Positions 54,318 through 63,872 are shown, counted from the first letter of the stretch. The stretch is 64,000 nucleotides of DNA from Sporosarcina sp. Marseille-Q4063 (GCF_018309085.1 NZ_CP070502.1:248001-312000); one strand, 5' to 3'. The notes: generated by a model from the letters alone, not told the origin. Numbers and translations: made by a program.

Positions 54318-55262
54318 ATGGAATTGCAGTTTTTAGGTACAGGCGCAGGGATGCCGTCAAAAATGCGTAATACGTCTTCGGTAGTTCTGAATCTTTCTGC
54401 AGAAGGAGAAGGATTATGGTTGTTCGACTGCGGTGAAGCGACGCAACATCAAATTTTACATACTTCATTGAAGCCCGGTAAAATAGCTAAAGTTTTTATT
54501 ACCCACTTGCATGGTGATCATATTTTAGGTTTACCCGGATTATTGAGCTCCAGGTCATTTCTAGGCGGTGATGACGCACTTCATATATATGGACCAGTCG
54601 GATTAGAAAAATGGCTGACAACAACTTTTCAACTGACTCAAACTCATTTAACTTATCAGCTTGTCTTTCATGAAGTGACTGATGGGGTTGTTTTTGAAAA
54701 TGAAGATTTTCTTGTCACAGCGAAATCATTGCGCCATGTCATCCCGTGCTTCGGTTATCGAATTGAACAAAAACCGCTTCAAGGGAAATTGCTTATCGAT
54801 GAAGCTATTAAAAAAGGCGTACCTAAAGGCCCTTTGTTGAAACAATTAAAAGACGGAGACGACGTTGAATTGCCAGACGGTCGACTCGTCTTAAGTAGTG
54901 ATGTCACGGGAGAACCGCAAGAAGGATTTACGGTTACGATTCTTGGTGACACGCGTTATTGCGCGGAAGCTATTGAATTGGCGCATGAAGCAGATATTTT
55001 AGTCCATGAAGCAACGTTCGATTTAGATACGGGGGATCTTGCAAAAGACTATGGCCATTCAACAATCGGTGATGCGGCAACAACCGCGAAAATAGCTGAG
55101 GCAAAAACACTTATAGCCAACCATATCAGCGCTCGTTTTATGCCGAAAGATATTCCGGAGTTGTTGACGCAAGGAAAAGCCATATTTCCTGAACTTTATA
55201 TTGCAGAAGACTTCGCGAGGTTTGAATGGAAAAATCACACGGTAATTCAGATAGAATCATAA
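54318..55262 (+). CDS. rnz: ribonuclease Z
   Basis: A 314-residue metallo-beta-lactamase-fold endonuclease that trims tRNA 3' ends. Zinc motifs: THLHGDHILGLPGLL, SLRHVIPCFGYRIE, LGDTRYC and HEATFD with GHSTIGDAA. Start ATG 54318 follows AAAGGCGGTGG. It has the usual bacterial RNase Z length, and its insertion (flexible arm, residues about 150-175) is present. A terminator follows. Confidence 0.95.
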   Translation: MELQFLGTGAGMPSKMRNTSSVVLNLSAEGEGLWLFDCGEATQHQILHTSLKPGKIAKVFITHLHGDHILGLPGLLSSRSFLGGDDALHIYGPVGLEKWLTTTFQLTQTHLTYQLVFHEVTDGVVFENEDFLVTAKSLRHVIPCFGYRIEQKPLQGKLLIDEAIKKGVPKGPLLKQLKDGDDVELPDGRLVLSSDVTGEPQEGFTVTILGDTRYCAEAIELAHEADILVHEATFDLDTGDLAKDYGHSTIGDAATTAKIAEAKTLIANHISARFMPKDIPELLTQGKAIFPELYIAEDFARFEWKNHTVIQIES

Positions 55263-55274
55263 AGCAATCACGGC

Positions 55275-55319
55275 TAAACCCGGTTTTTCCTACCCCAAAG
55301 GAAAAACCGGGTTTAATTA
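55275..55319 (+). terminator. intrinsic terminator after rnz
   Basis: A perfect 15-bp repeat aaacccggtttttcc/ggaaaaaccgggttt with a 9-nt loop. The 3' tail is TAATTATT, less T-rich than usual. Confidence 0.75.
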
Positions 55320-55389
55320 TTTATAAAGCACTTTATCAACAAGGTATTCGTTTAACAGTTGCGGAATATATAAGTGTGAGAGGGGAGAT

Positions 55390-55842
55390 ATGTTGAGAAA
55401 AATCCTTTTGGTGATTTCCGTACTAGTAGTGACAGTATTACTATTTTCATATTTCTCGAAAAACAAAACGATTCACAAAGACTATATATTTAAAGGTGAA
55501 AGTTCACATTGGATTGGTGAATATGTTTTTAAGGGAACAGAGAAATGGAAAGAAAAAAACAAAAGAACTACGTTATCGAGCGAAAGTAGGTACACATTGG
55601 CTATAAAGTATAAAGGGGATTTAAGCGAATTAGCGTCGGTGAAAAATCTTAGTTATTTTTATCAAACATCTCTTGGAAGTGGGAGTGGTGAGACATTGGA
55701 ATTTGATGAGTCTCCCAATCAAATACTGTTCACAATTAGTGGCGGTGGAACTACAACAATGAATAAAGATGAAGTAATTGAAGTAACTGTCAAATGGGAT
55801 TCATTTGAGGAGTCATTTGAATTACGTTCTACTGGTAAATAA
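55390..55842 (+). CDS. secreted or membrane-anchored protein of unknown function
   Basis: A 150-residue protein with an uncleaved anchor or signal segment at residues about 4-22 (ILLVISVLVVTVLLFSYF) and no lipobox Cys. The rest is beta-strand-like and soluble (SSHWIGEYVFKGTEKW; GSGETLEFDESPN; VIEVTVKWDSFEE), suggesting an extracytoplasmic sandwich domain. AGAGGGGAGAT lies 7 nt before ATG 55390. I do not recognise the family. It is flanked by terminators or gaps, so probably transcribed alone. Confidence 0.75.
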   Translation: MLRKILLVISVLVVTVLLFSYFSKNKTIHKDYIFKGESSHWIGEYVFKGTEKWKEKNKRTTLSSESRYTLAIKYKGDLSELASVKNLSYFYQTSLGSGSGETLEFDESPNQILFTISGGGTTTMNKDEVIEVTVKWDSFEESFELRSTGK

Positions 55843-56072
55843 TCGAATCGGAAATCATTTTATCACCTAAAAAAACCCACGAATGAGAAAATCATAACCG
55901 ATTCAGTTCACTGGTACAAAAGTTAAAAAATCAAGCGAAATAACATCAAATTAGCGGTGCTTTTTCATTTTTAATAAGGATTTTTGTAGTAATTATTTTA
56001 TGATAGCAGTAGGATAAGTATATATTCAGTATTCAACAAAGGGCCAGATTGTGTAAGAAAGGGAGTTGGGAT

Positions 56073-56252
56073 ATGGGAGATTTTGAAGTAATGTTAATCT
56101 ATTTGGCAGGTGTTTTTATTGTGTTTATTATAGCTTTACTATCAATTGTCAGAATGTCGACTAACAGAACTACAGCCTCAACAGACGATTTAAAAGAAGA
56201 GATGAAAAATCTTAAACAAAGAATTAATGAACTCGAAAATGAAAAGATGTAA
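56073..56252 (+). CDS. small single-pass membrane protein with coiled coil
   Basis: A 59-residue frame; GAAAGGGAG precedes ATG 56073 (an in-frame ATG at 56049 lacks a site). One membrane helix (residues about 5-27) is followed by a polar stretch and a heptad-like helix DDLKEEMKNLKQRINELEN. This is the layout of many small scaffold or regulatory proteins. Function unknown. Confidence 0.65.
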   Translation: MGDFEVMLIYLAGVFIVFIIALLSIVRMSTNRTTASTDDLKEEMKNLKQRINELENEKM

Positions 56253-56309
56253 TTTTTAAGGATTTTTTATTCCATCAAAGGGTGCGTTAATAGAATAGTA
56301 AAAGTAAAG

Positions 56310-56334
56310 AAGGGACCTTATTGGTCCTTTTATT
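56310..56334 (+). terminator. terminator after the small coiled-coil protein gene
   Basis: The short hairpin aagggacc/ggtcctt with a 5-nt loop is followed by TTTATTTATT. Confidence 0.6.
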
Positions 56335-56488
56335 TATTGGGTAGCGAAATGTATCATTGTGCTTTAACTTACAAATTAACAGCAGTATTAACACATATAT
56401 TAACGGAACTACAATAGTTATTGTATGTCTATATCACATCTAAAGCAGTAGCTTTTGCAACTTAAAGGTTGTTGTTTAGGCAAATAAA

Positions 56489-56521
56489 GAGAGTCCAATT
56501 CGTATGCGAATTCGGACTCCT
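56489..56521 (-). terminator. terminator of namA
   Basis: On the minus strand the stem ggagtccgaattcg / cgaattggactc is followed by TCTTTATTTG, 50 nt past the namA stop. Confidence 0.7.
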
Positions 56522-56569
56522 TTTGTGTGTTTAGTTTAGTTTTTGTACCACTCAACTGAATGGGTTAAA

Positions 56570-57595
56570 TTAATTATTAAATGTCCATCCCCGCTCATAT
56601 TGTTTCGGAGATTCAATTTCTACACCAAGATCTTTCGCTGCTGTGTAAGCCCAGTAAGGATCTCGCAATAGCTCTCTTGCTAACAACACTACATCGGCCC
56701 TGTTGTTTTTCAAGATTTCTTCCGCTTGAATCCCGGTAGTGATTAGTCCAACAGCGCCTGTCGCAATATCCGCGCCTTCTTTGATTGTTTCTGAAAACTT
56801 CACTTGATAACCCGGATAAGCGTCGATTCTTGCTGGAACCACAGCCCCAGAACTCACATCAATCAAATCAACACCTTGTGCTTTCATCCAATTTGCCATT
56901 TCGATATAAGTTTCCGGCGTCATGCCGCCTTCCGTGTAATCATAAGCGGAAATCCGGACGAATAAAGGCCCTTCCCAAACTGAACGTACTTCATCGATGA
57001 TTTCATGTAAAATCCGGTATCGATTTTCACTAGACCCACCATACTCATCGGTCCGTTTATTCGATAAAGGAGACAAAAATTCGTTGATAAGATAGCCATG
57101 CGCGCCGTGCAGTTCGATGACATCGAATCCAGCCTTCTTCGCACGAATCGCTCCGTCTTTGAATGCTTGAATTGTTTCCCTAATATCATCTGTCGTCATT
57201 TCAACAGGTGTTTTGTAGTTCTCGTTGAATGCAATTGCAGAAGGTGCATAAATATCGCCGTCAACTGTCGCTTTCCTTCCTGCATGAGCTAGTTGAATGC
57301 CGGTTTTTGCGCCGTGTTGTTTCATCAGGCGAACTGTTTCTGAAAGACCATCGATATGATCATCGCTCCAAATGCCAAGATCCTGCGCGGATATGCGACC
57401 TTCTGGTTGAACGGCCGTCGCTTCCACAATAATAAGCCCAACTTGTCCGACAGCGCGCGATGTATAATGAGTCTTATGCCAGTCTTCAATCATCCCATCG
57501 TCGTGGTGACTCGAATACATGCACATCGGCGCCATCACAATGCGGTTTTTAAATTCAACATCCCGTATTTTAAAGGGCTCGAATAACTTTGCCAA
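56570..57595 (-). CDS. namA: NADPH dehydrogenase NamA (old yellow enzyme, YqjM)
   Basis: A 341-residue FMN-dependent ene-reductase of the thermophilic-like OYE class. The start TTG 57595 is placed by GGGAGG on the minus strand; a longer frame to 57679 has no support. Motifs: [14 protein letters not shown] (with the Cys that tunes FMN in YqjM), [42 protein letters not shown] (catalytic His/Tyr region), and [14 protein letters not shown]. It stands alone on the minus strand. Confidence 0.94.
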   Translation of the reverse strand: MAKLFEPFKIRDVEFKNRIVMAPMCMYSSHHDDGMIEDWHKTHYTSRAVGQVGLIIVEATAVQPEGRISAQDLGIWSDDHIDGLSETVRLMKQHGAKTGIQLAHAGRKATVDGDIYAPSAIAFNENYKTPVEMTTDDIRETIQAFKDGAIRAKKAGFDVIELHGAHGYLINEFLSPLSNKRTDEYGGSSENRYRILHEIIDEVRSVWEGPLFVRISAYDYTEGGMTPETYIEMANWMKAQGVDLIDVSSGAVVPARIDAYPGYQVKFSETIKEGADIATGAVGLITTGIQAEEILKNNRADVVLLARELLRDPYWAYTAAKDLGVEIESPKQYERGWTFNN

Positions 57596-57767
57596 ATAAA
57601 TAACCTCCCAAATTAATTCTTCTATTAGTATAGCAAATGAGAGAGGGCCTAGACTGTATAGGTGCTTAGCCAATGTCATCGGATTTGATGAAAGTAAGCA
57701 ACGTTTGAGCGATAGTAGGCAACGTTATCGCCAGAAGGAAGCGCTATATCAAAACTAGTTTAATACT

Positions 57768-58577
57768 TTAACTTTGCGCACCCAGTTCTCGCGACCGGGC
57801 CGTCGCACTTTCAATGCACGCTGAAATCGTTTCTTTAAATAAACGATTATCCAATGCTTGCAACCCGGCTGCAGTTGTTCCACCTGGACTCGTCACATTT
57901 TCCCGCAGTTCGGCTGGTTCCGTCCCAGTTTCTTTCATCATCGCCGCGGCACCTTCCAGCGTTTGAATAATGAGTGAACGTGCCACATCTTTTGTCAGAC
58001 CTTTACTCATTGCGGCTTCTTCAAGCGCCTCCGCCAAGTAATAGACGTAAGCCGGACCGCTGCCGGAAAGGGCAGTCACTGCATGCAAATCATCCTCTTC
58101 CACTTCTTTCACTAGTCCAATTGCTTCCAACAGACCTAGAAGCTGTTTTCTCATTTTGTCATCCACTGCGGCGTTCATCGCTATGCCTGTTGCTGATTTT
58201 CCAATTGTAGCGGATGTATTCGGCATCGATCTTGCAATAGGTCTATTTCCAAGACCGTTTTTAATCGTGTTAATCGAAATTCCGGCGATTACAGATAAAA
58301 CTGCAGTGTTTTTATTCATGTATAGGCTGATGTCTGACATTGCTTGCTGAATATCTTTCGGTTTCGTCGCAAGTACAACAAGGTCTGCGTTTTCGAATGC
58401 TTTTTTCTCCTTGCATACAATCGATATGCCGTACTTCTTTTGCAATGAAACTAATCTTTCATTATCGGATTTATTCATCACAAACACATCTTGTGGTTGT
58501 ACCGCGCCTTGCTCTACTATTCCGCCAATAATTGCTTCCGCCATCGACCCCGCACCTACAAATATGATCTTTTCCAA
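57768..58577 (-). CDS. proI: pyrroline-5-carboxylate reductase
   Basis: Reduces pyrroline-5-carboxylate to proline. A 269-residue protein; the start TTG 58577 (MEKIIFVGAGSMAEAIIGG) follows AAAGAGGCG on the minus strand, whereas the long frame to 58691 runs through the T-box terminator. The Rossmann GAGSMAEAI motif is at residues 8-16, and the C-terminal ALSGSGPAYVYYLAEAL and TSPGGTTAAGLQAL helices complete the signature. A proline-specific T-box lies directly upstream, as at proI of B. subtilis. Confidence 0.94.
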   Translation of the reverse strand: MEKIIFVGAGSMAEAIIGGIVEQGAVQPQDVFVMNKSDNERLVSLQKKYGISIVCKEKKAFENADLVVLATKPKDIQQAMSDISLYMNKNTAVLSVIAGISINTIKNGLGNRPIARSMPNTSATIGKSATGIAMNAAVDDKMRKQLLGLLEAIGLVKEVEEDDLHAVTALSGSGPAYVYYLAEALEEAAMSKGLTKDVARSLIIQTLEGAAAMMKETGTEPAELRENVTSPGGTTAAGLQALDNRLFKETISACIESATARSRELGAQS

Positions 58578-58602
58578 AAAAATCGCCTCTTTCATTTCAA
58601 TA

Positions 58603-58850
58603 AAATCAAAAAAATGCGTTCTCATCCTACTGAAAGGACGAAAACGCATGTTTCCGCGGTACCACCTAGATTTGCCGAATTTACGACACAACTTGTTTCC
58701 ATCTTAACGCGAAGGCTACGGTCGTGTTTCCACGACAGCTCGGAAGCAGGTTCGAAATGGGAGAGGGATACGTGGCTCTCAGCCGGTGACCACATTTTCT
58801 TATCTCCATCACCATAACTACTCGTCTTCGTCAAAGCTTACATGTTCCTG
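58603..58850 (-). ncRNA. T-box riboswitch, predicted proline (CCU) specificity
   Basis: On the minus strand, TAGGTGGTACCGCGG (58668-58654) is an excellent T-box. It is followed by a terminator stem built from ATGCGTTTTCGTCC and GGATGAGAACGCAT with a T7 run (58650-58606). The upstream part shows the stem I features: GACGAGTAG, ATGGTGATGG and GCTGAGAGCC. The specifier side reads GAACCTGC, so the codon is CCU (58750-58748), which is proline. This agrees with the downstream gene proI: uncharged tRNA-Pro would turn transcription on. Confidence 0.92.
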
Positions 58851-58994
58851 AATTAGTCTGATTATTGCATGCCGTCTTATGAAAGTCAACTCCGGGGAAA
58901 AATTAATAATTCAACTAAAAGAAAGGATGACCGCGTCTTCCAAAAGATGTACAATGAACTGAATACCGATTCATTACATGAAGGAGATTTTCAT

Positions 58995-59939
58995 ATGATA
59001 CATAAAATTAGTATCCCAACACCATTTGCTGTCGGGGATGTAAACGCGTTTCTCGTGAAAGGTGATGCGTTATCACTCATTGATGCGGGACCAAAAACAC
59101 CGGAAGCATATGAAGCGCTCAAGCATGGATTGAAAGAGGCGGGTTATGCATTTTCCGATATTGAGCAAGTCTTCTTAACCCATCATCATCCTGATCATGC
59201 GGGATGGATTGATGCATTTGATAACGCTACAGTGCTCGGCCATCCATACAATGATTTATGGTTAAAGCGCGATGAAGCTTTTTTTACTTATCACGACAAG
59301 TTTTACCTTGATTGCCTTATCGAAGAAGGTGTACCTGATGAATATTTAGGTTGGGTGAAAAAGATGAAAAGATCTGTTGCCCTCATGGGGGACAGACCGT
59401 TGGATAAAATACTTATTGAAGGAGACGCGCTACCGGGACATCCGGGGTGGACAGCTCTTGAGACATTGGGACATGCACAAAGCCATCATGTATTTTGGAA
59501 TGAAGGAACGCGCCAGCTGATTGGCGGCGACCTTGTGTTGCCAAAAATTGCATCAAATCCGCTTATTGAGCCGCCACTAAATCCCAAAGATAAGCGTCCG
59601 CGTTCATTGCTGCAATACAATGAATCCCTAAAAAGAATACTGACGCTTCCCGTTGAAGTAATTTACCCGGGCCATGGGGACGAAGTGCGAAATGCGCATT
59701 CGCTAATTGAAGCAAGACTTGGAAAACAACGAGAACGTGCCATGAAAGTGCTTGCCATGATGAACAATGGACCACGAACGATTTTCGAATTAAATAAAGC
59801 GCTATTCCCGGCTGTATACGAAAAAGAACTGGGGCTGACATTATCTGTAACAATCGGACATACTGATTACCTTGTCGACAAGGAACTCATTCGCGAAACC
59901 CGAGATGAAAGTGGTATTTTGCATTATGAAAAAGCATAA
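58995..59939 (+). CDS. yqjP: metallo-beta-lactamase-fold hydrolase (YqjP)
   Basis: A 314-residue protein with the MBL zinc signature THHHPDHAGWIDAF near residue 58, further ligands in LGHAQSHHVFW and GHGDEV, and a winged-helix-like C-terminal region. ATG 58995 follows GAAGGAG; an upstream in-frame start (58869) would lie in the T-box region. The substrate is unknown. It overlaps the following dehydrogenase gene by 14 nt. Confidence 0.88.
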   Translation: MIHKISIPTPFAVGDVNAFLVKGDALSLIDAGPKTPEAYEALKHGLKEAGYAFSDIEQVFLTHHHPDHAGWIDAFDNATVLGHPYNDLWLKRDEAFFTYHDKFYLDCLIEEGVPDEYLGWVKKMKRSVALMGDRPLDKILIEGDALPGHPGWTALETLGHAQSHHVFWNEGTRQLIGGDLVLPKIASNPLIEPPLNPKDKRPRSLLQYNESLKRILTLPVEVIYPGHGDEVRNAHSLIEARLGKQRERAMKVLAMMNNGPRTIFELNKALFPAVYEKELGLTLSVTIGHTDYLVDKELIRETRDESGILHYEKA

Positions 59940-60678
59940 ATCCTTCCTAATCACAGGCGCAACAAGCGGAGTAGGATATGCACTGACAAAACGATTGCTA
60001 AAAGAAGGGCATGAAGTTTGGGCAACCGGAAGAGACCTGGACGTTTTATGGGAACTACAAAATGAAGGTGCGCATACGATACCGGCCGATTTAACTGAAA
60101 AGGGCGGCATCCAATTTGTCATGAATCAAATTGACGCGCCCGATATTGTTATTTTTTCCGCAGGTGTCGGCACGTTCCAATATGCGCATGAACTTTCCAG
60201 CGAAACAACAAGTCGAACAATGGACATTAACGTCGTTGCACCTATCAAACTGACAAAACGTCTACTGCCGAACATGATGGCACGTAAAAGCGGCCATTTG
60301 ATTTATCTTGGTTCACAGGCGGGGAAGGTCGCGACCCCGAAAGCCTCTGTTTACGCTGCATCAAAACATGCACTATTAGGTTATGCGAATGCACTACGTA
60401 TGGAAGTTGCACCATTTGGCATTCACGTTACGACAATTAACCCAGGTCCGATTGATACACCATTCCTAGATCTCGCAGATGAGACTGGAAATTACCGCAA
60501 ATCATTAAGTAAACATTTACTGACCGTAGAAACAGTTGTCGATTCGGTGATGCAATCGATTGAAAAACCTGTAAGAGAAGTGAATCTGCCTTGGTATATG
60601 GGAATCACAAGTAAACTTCACGCGCTTGCACCAACGCTTGTCGAGCGATTAGGACGCAACTTTTTTATGAAAAAATAG
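59926..60678 (+). CDS. yqjQ: short-chain dehydrogenase/reductase (YqjQ)
   Basis: A 250-residue NAD(P)-binding classic SDR. The dinucleotide motif TGATSGVGYAL lies near residue 9, the NNAG-equivalent is FSAGVGT, and the catalytic Ser is in YLGSQAGK with Tyr-x3-Lys in VYAASKHALLG. ATG 59926 lies within the end of yqjP. Its substrate is unknown. It is followed by a terminator-like palindrome. Confidence 0.88.
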   Translation: MKKHKSFLITGATSGVGYALTKRLLKEGHEVWATGRDLDVLWELQNEGAHTIPADLTEKGGIQFVMNQIDAPDIVIFSAGVGTFQYAHELSSETTSRTMDINVVAPIKLTKRLLPNMMARKSGHLIYLGSQAGKVATPKASVYAASKHALLGYANALRMEVAPFGIHVTTINPGPIDTPFLDLADETGNYRKSLSKHLLTVETVVDSVMQSIEKPVREVNLPWYMGITSKLHALAPTLVERLGRNFFMKK

Positions 60679-60720
60679 CAAGAGCGAGCTATATAGTGGA
60701 AACGATACCACAGTTAATGA

Positions 60721-60757
60721 AAAACCAGCCGATTAATTCACATCACGGCTGGTTTCA
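60721..60757. terminator. bidirectional terminator between yqjQ and the unknown minus-strand gene
   Basis: The stem aaaccagccg/cggctggttt has a 14-nt loop. It lies between two convergent stops. Confidence 0.75.
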
Positions 60758-60763
60758 TTGCTA

Positions 60764-61417
60764 TTAGGCGTTCATTTCAGGAAACGTTATAGCCAATTTT
60801 TGGTTTATATTTATGACTTCCATGAGTTCATGATCAAAGAGGTAAGGCGTATCATTTTTATCTTGAGGTGTTATTTTTTCATATATATTTTTTACAGATA
60901 ACACAGGAAATGTAACTGGCATAAATCGACCTTGGTTACGTATCGTCATATTTCCCATCAAAAATAGCTCTTTACTAGAAGCGGCAAAACTTAGATGCCC
61001 GACTTCTTTGTTTAAGCTTCCAGAAACGATTTTTACGTCCTGCAATAATGAAATCATACAGATAATAAAATCATTGATGATGTCTAAAGGTAATTTCTCC
61101 AAGCCAAGTTGTTGAAATAAAGCGTTGAAACCATTTCTGATTTCTTTAAATGAGAAGATGTTTTCAATTTTTCTTCGGTTTTTTTCTTTTCCTAGATTAT
61201 TAATAATTTCTTTACATTTATCCAGGTATTCCTTTGCATAGCCTGTACTTTTCTCTCTATGTGCAATAAATTCTGCAAGTTCTTTAATCGCTTTAATATC
61301 GCTCGCATGTTCTTTAATGACCATTAAAAAACTATACACATCTTTTTCATCAAAACTTCTTTCGGAAAACTTTTTGTAGTAGTGATTCACTAACTGTTTT
61401 TCTTTTTTATCCATCAT
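60764..61417 (-). CDS. protein of unknown function
   Basis: A 217-residue soluble protein, start ATG 61417 or 61414 after AGGAGAGAAAT on the minus strand. The first 100 residues are Lys/Glu-rich helices (KKEKQLVNHYYKKFSERSF; YLDKCKEIINNLGKEKNRRK). The C-terminal half appears mixed alpha/beta (FIICMISLLQDVKIVSGSL; LFLMGNMTIRNQGRFMPV). I recognise no motif, signal peptide or membrane segment. Flanked by terminators, so it is a single-gene unit. Confidence 0.72.
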   Translation of the reverse strand: MMDKKEKQLVNHYYKKFSERSFDEKDVYSFLMVIKEHASDIKAIKELAEFIAHREKSTGYAKEYLDKCKEIINNLGKEKNRRKIENIFSFKEIRNGFNALFQQLGLEKLPLDIINDFIICMISLLQDVKIVSGSLNKEVGHLSFAASSKELFLMGNMTIRNQGRFMPVTFPVLSVKNIYEKITPQDKNDTPYLFDHELMEVININQKLAITFPEMNA

Positions 61418-61537
61418 ATTTCTCTCCTAATCTTGCATGCAAAATAGTTATGCTTCCTCTCAACTATATCATTTTCTATTATAAAGACCTGTACAAACGT
61501 ATTTCACCGAATAGGGCGCTATCCATTCTTTGAAATA

Positions 61538-61573
61538 AAAAATGGTCAAGAGGGCAACCTCCTGACCATTTTA
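61538..61573. terminator. terminator downstream of the zinc-ribbon protein gene (minus)
   Basis: The stem aaaatggtca/tgaccatttt and an inner gagg/cctc stem, A-rich on the left and T-rich on the right, lie 11 nt past the stop of the minus-strand gene. Confidence 0.82.
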
Positions 61574-61583
61574 TCTTATTAAG

Positions 61584-62705
61584 TTATTGACCACCAAAGA
61601 AAATAACAAGAATAGCAATAATCACGATAGCAACTAACGAGACGATCGTTACTTTCAGAGCGCTTATCGGAGCGTTCCCGCTGACTTTTCCGGTCTGTCC
61701 ATTCACTAAAAATCGGTAAACCTTATGATTAAAGTGAAACGATGAAATCCAGATGGGCAATAAAATATGTTTATACGTAATGTCTTTGTAATTGGTAGAG
61801 ACGCTCACAACTTGTACAACATCTCCATGAACTTGTCGTTCGATTCCATTTGTAATCCGCCTGTCGATAATCGCTTTGGCACCGTTCCAACCTTCTTTTA
61901 AAGGAATTGAATATCTTTCTGCCAAGAACCCCGATAGAAACTGAGATTTATAGTCAACAAGGGCGTTCAATTGGAATGGTTCGATTTTATGAATAAGATC
62001 GCTGGCAACATTTCGAGAGGCTTTTACTAGAACATCATCAAAAAACTCATTGTAATTGCCGTGCTCTGTCCGCCATCTAATTTTCCTGACCTGTTCTGTT
62101 ACTCGTCTAGATTTTCCATCCTCAACGACTGTTCGAGTGACCGTAACATAATAATAGGTTCCGATTCGGACGACAAAGTTTGAGCGCGTCTTCGAGTCGA
62201 ACGTCCAATAGGGAAGATACGCACCAGTGATTTTACTTAATTGATAAGACTTTTTCAGTGAAGATGGAGCGAAATAGCGCTTATTGATCCAAACTTTGAA
62301 TTTCTCAATGGCCTCCTCTTTCGGTACTTGAAAAGGGAGGACCAAGGCGGGTTTGATCCCCGCGTGGTTTTCACTTGATGCAATGTGGGATGAGCCGCAA
62401 AATGTGCAAAAGTCAGCTACTTTGTCTTTATCCAAAACAGTTTCGGCACCGCAGTTCTTGCATGAAAAAACGCGTTTTTCATCATCCCAACTATGGTCAT
62501 CTTTTTCTAGTGCTTGTAAAAAGCTATGCTCAATTGCATTTTCTTGTGTTTTTTCAATTTCTTTTTCGCTTCCGCAAAAAGGGCATTTAAGAGCTCCACT
62601 GGAAGGGTCGAAAACTGTATTCCCGCCACAAGAAGAACATTGATTTACTTCTGTATCTTCAATCTTTACTGATTCTGGCTGTTCGTTGTTTTCCAAGTTT
62701 GTCAC
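61584..62705 (-). CDS. ydjG: zinc-ribbon membrane protein, YdjG-like
   Basis: A 373-residue protein with two zinc ribbons (CSSCGGN...CPFCGSEK at residues about 22-47; CKNCGAE...CTFCGSS at about 80-104) and a central domain of about 200 residues rich in Tyr/Lys. It ends with a C-terminal membrane helix (about 350-370) and FFGGQ. This layout matches YdjG, which accompanies the SPFH protein YdjI in the phage-shock-like ydjFGHI operon of B. subtilis. It lies 21 nt downstream of the YdjI-like gene. Confidence 0.78.
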   Translation of the reverse strand: MTNLENNEQPESVKIEDTEVNQCSSCGGNTVFDPSSGALKCPFCGSEKEIEKTQENAIEHSFLQALEKDDHSWDDEKRVFSCKNCGAETVLDKDKVADFCTFCGSSHIASSENHAGIKPALVLPFQVPKEEAIEKFKVWINKRYFAPSSLKKSYQLSKITGAYLPYWTFDSKTRSNFVVRIGTYYYVTVTRTVVEDGKSRRVTEQVRKIRWRTEHGNYNEFFDDVLVKASRNVASDLIHKIEPFQLNALVDYKSQFLSGFLAERYSIPLKEGWNGAKAIIDRRITNGIERQVHGDVVQVVSVSTNYKDITYKHILLPIWISSFHFNHKVYRFLVNGQTGKVSGNAPISALKVTIVSLVAIVIIAILVIFFGGQ

Positions 62706-62726
62706 GAGCTCACCTCTTCTTCACTG

Positions 62727-63872
62727 TTATAGCGTTTCTCCGCATTCACCGCAAAACTTGGCATTCGGATTATTTTCTTTCCCGCATTTTCCACAAGTTT
62801 TTTTGGCAGACTGATTTGTCCCGCATTCTCCGCAGAACTTCGCATCTTCATTTATTTCCGTTTTACAATTAACGCAAGGAACCTTTTTCTTTTGCACTGA
62901 TTTCCCGCATTCCCCGCAGAATTTAGCGTTTTTATTGACTAGCGCATCGCAATGCGGACAATTTATTTTCTCAGGTACGGGAGTCGGTGATGGCGCTGCA
63001 TGTTGTTGTTGATTGCCCGAAAACGCATTCGCCATAACGCCGCCAAGTGCAGCACCCGCTCCTAATCCAGCGCCTGCACCCGCGAGTCCGCCGCCTTCGT
63101 TTTTCGCAGCATCCCTAAGTGCTTCAGCCGCTTGGTATTGTTGATATTGTCCAAGGTTCCCGAGAACGCCCATCGATGTTCGTTTGTCCATCGCTTCTTC
63201 GACTTCTTTTGGCAGCGATAAATTTTCGATGTACAGGGAAGTGATTTCAAATCCAAACGCACTAAAACGCTCTTGCATTTTTTCTTTCCCTTGTGTGCTT
63301 AACTCGTCATAGAACATGGCCAAATCTAGTGCCGCTATTTTCGACTCTGCGAATAAATCAGTCAGACCAGAGATAATCATCTTTTTCAACTGATTTTCAA
63401 TGCTACTCGTATCATATGAAGCATTCGTTCCGAATAATTCCTTTAAAAATACAGTCGGTTCGGAAACGCGGTAAGAATAGATGCCGTATCCGCGTAAACG
63501 AATCATCCCGAATTCGGGATCTCTCATCATTATTGGATTCGACGTACCCCATTTTTGATTAACGAATTGTTTCGTATTTACAAAATATACCTCTGCTTTA
63601 AATGGTGAGTTAAAACCGGTTTTCCAAGACTTTAACTTTGTTAAAATCGGCATGTTTTGCGTCCATAATTGATGCCTTCCCGGTCCGAAAACATCCGCAA
63701 TTTCACCTTCGTTGACAAAGATCGCTACTTGCGATTCTCTGACGGTTAATTCTGCCCCCATTTTAATCTCGTTATTTTGAACAGGAAATCTGTAAACCAT
63801 TGTATTTGTATGACTGTCTGTCCATTCAATTACTTCTATAAATTGACTTTTAAAGAATCCGAAAAGTCCCAT
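62727..63872 (-). CDS. ydjI: SPFH-domain protein with C-terminal zinc ribbons, YdjI-like
   Basis: A 381-residue protein; ATG 63872 follows AGGAGGGCG on the minus strand. An SPFH/virion-core-like domain covers about residues 1-235 (FVNEGEIADVFGPGRHQLW; RSYRVSEPTVF-type strands; FGFEITSLYIENLSLP). A Gly/Ala-rich linker (GAGAGLGAGAALGG) leads to three CxxC...CGECG zinc ribbons at the C-terminus. In B. subtilis YdjI is tied to PspA (YdjF) and membrane stress. A pspA gene, if present, would lie beyond 64000. Confidence 0.8.
   Translation of the reverse strand: MGLFGFFKSQFIEVIEWTDSHTNTMVYRFPVQNNEIKMGAELTVRESQVAIFVNEGEIADVFGPGRHQLWTQNMPILTKLKSWKTGFNSPFKAEVYFVNTKQFVNQKWGTSNPIMMRDPEFGMIRLRGYGIYSYRVSEPTVFLKELFGTNASYDTSSIENQLKKMIISGLTDLFAESKIAALDLAMFYDELSTQGKEKMQERFSAFGFEITSLYIENLSLPKEVEEAMDKRTSMGVLGNLGQYQQYQAAEALRDAAKNEGGGLAGAGAGLGAGAALGGVMANAFSGNQQQHAAPSPTPVPEKINCPHCDALVNKNAKFCGECGKSVQKKKVPCVNCKTEINEDAKFCGECGTNQSAKKTCGKCGKENNPNAKFCGECGETL

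Larger units (their letters stand above)
56253..56569. other. intergenic region with two terminators, no gene
   Basis: Holds a plus-strand hairpin at 56310-56334 and a minus-strand-usable hairpin at 56491-56519 (listed separately). The 150 bases between are AT-rich with short direct words (ttaac, acac) and contain no supported frame. Confidence 0.5.

Noticed and set aside
58869..58994. N-terminal extension of the YqjP-like protein
   Set aside because: The true start at 58995 has GAAGGAG and begins the MBL domain; the extension runs out of the T-box leader region.
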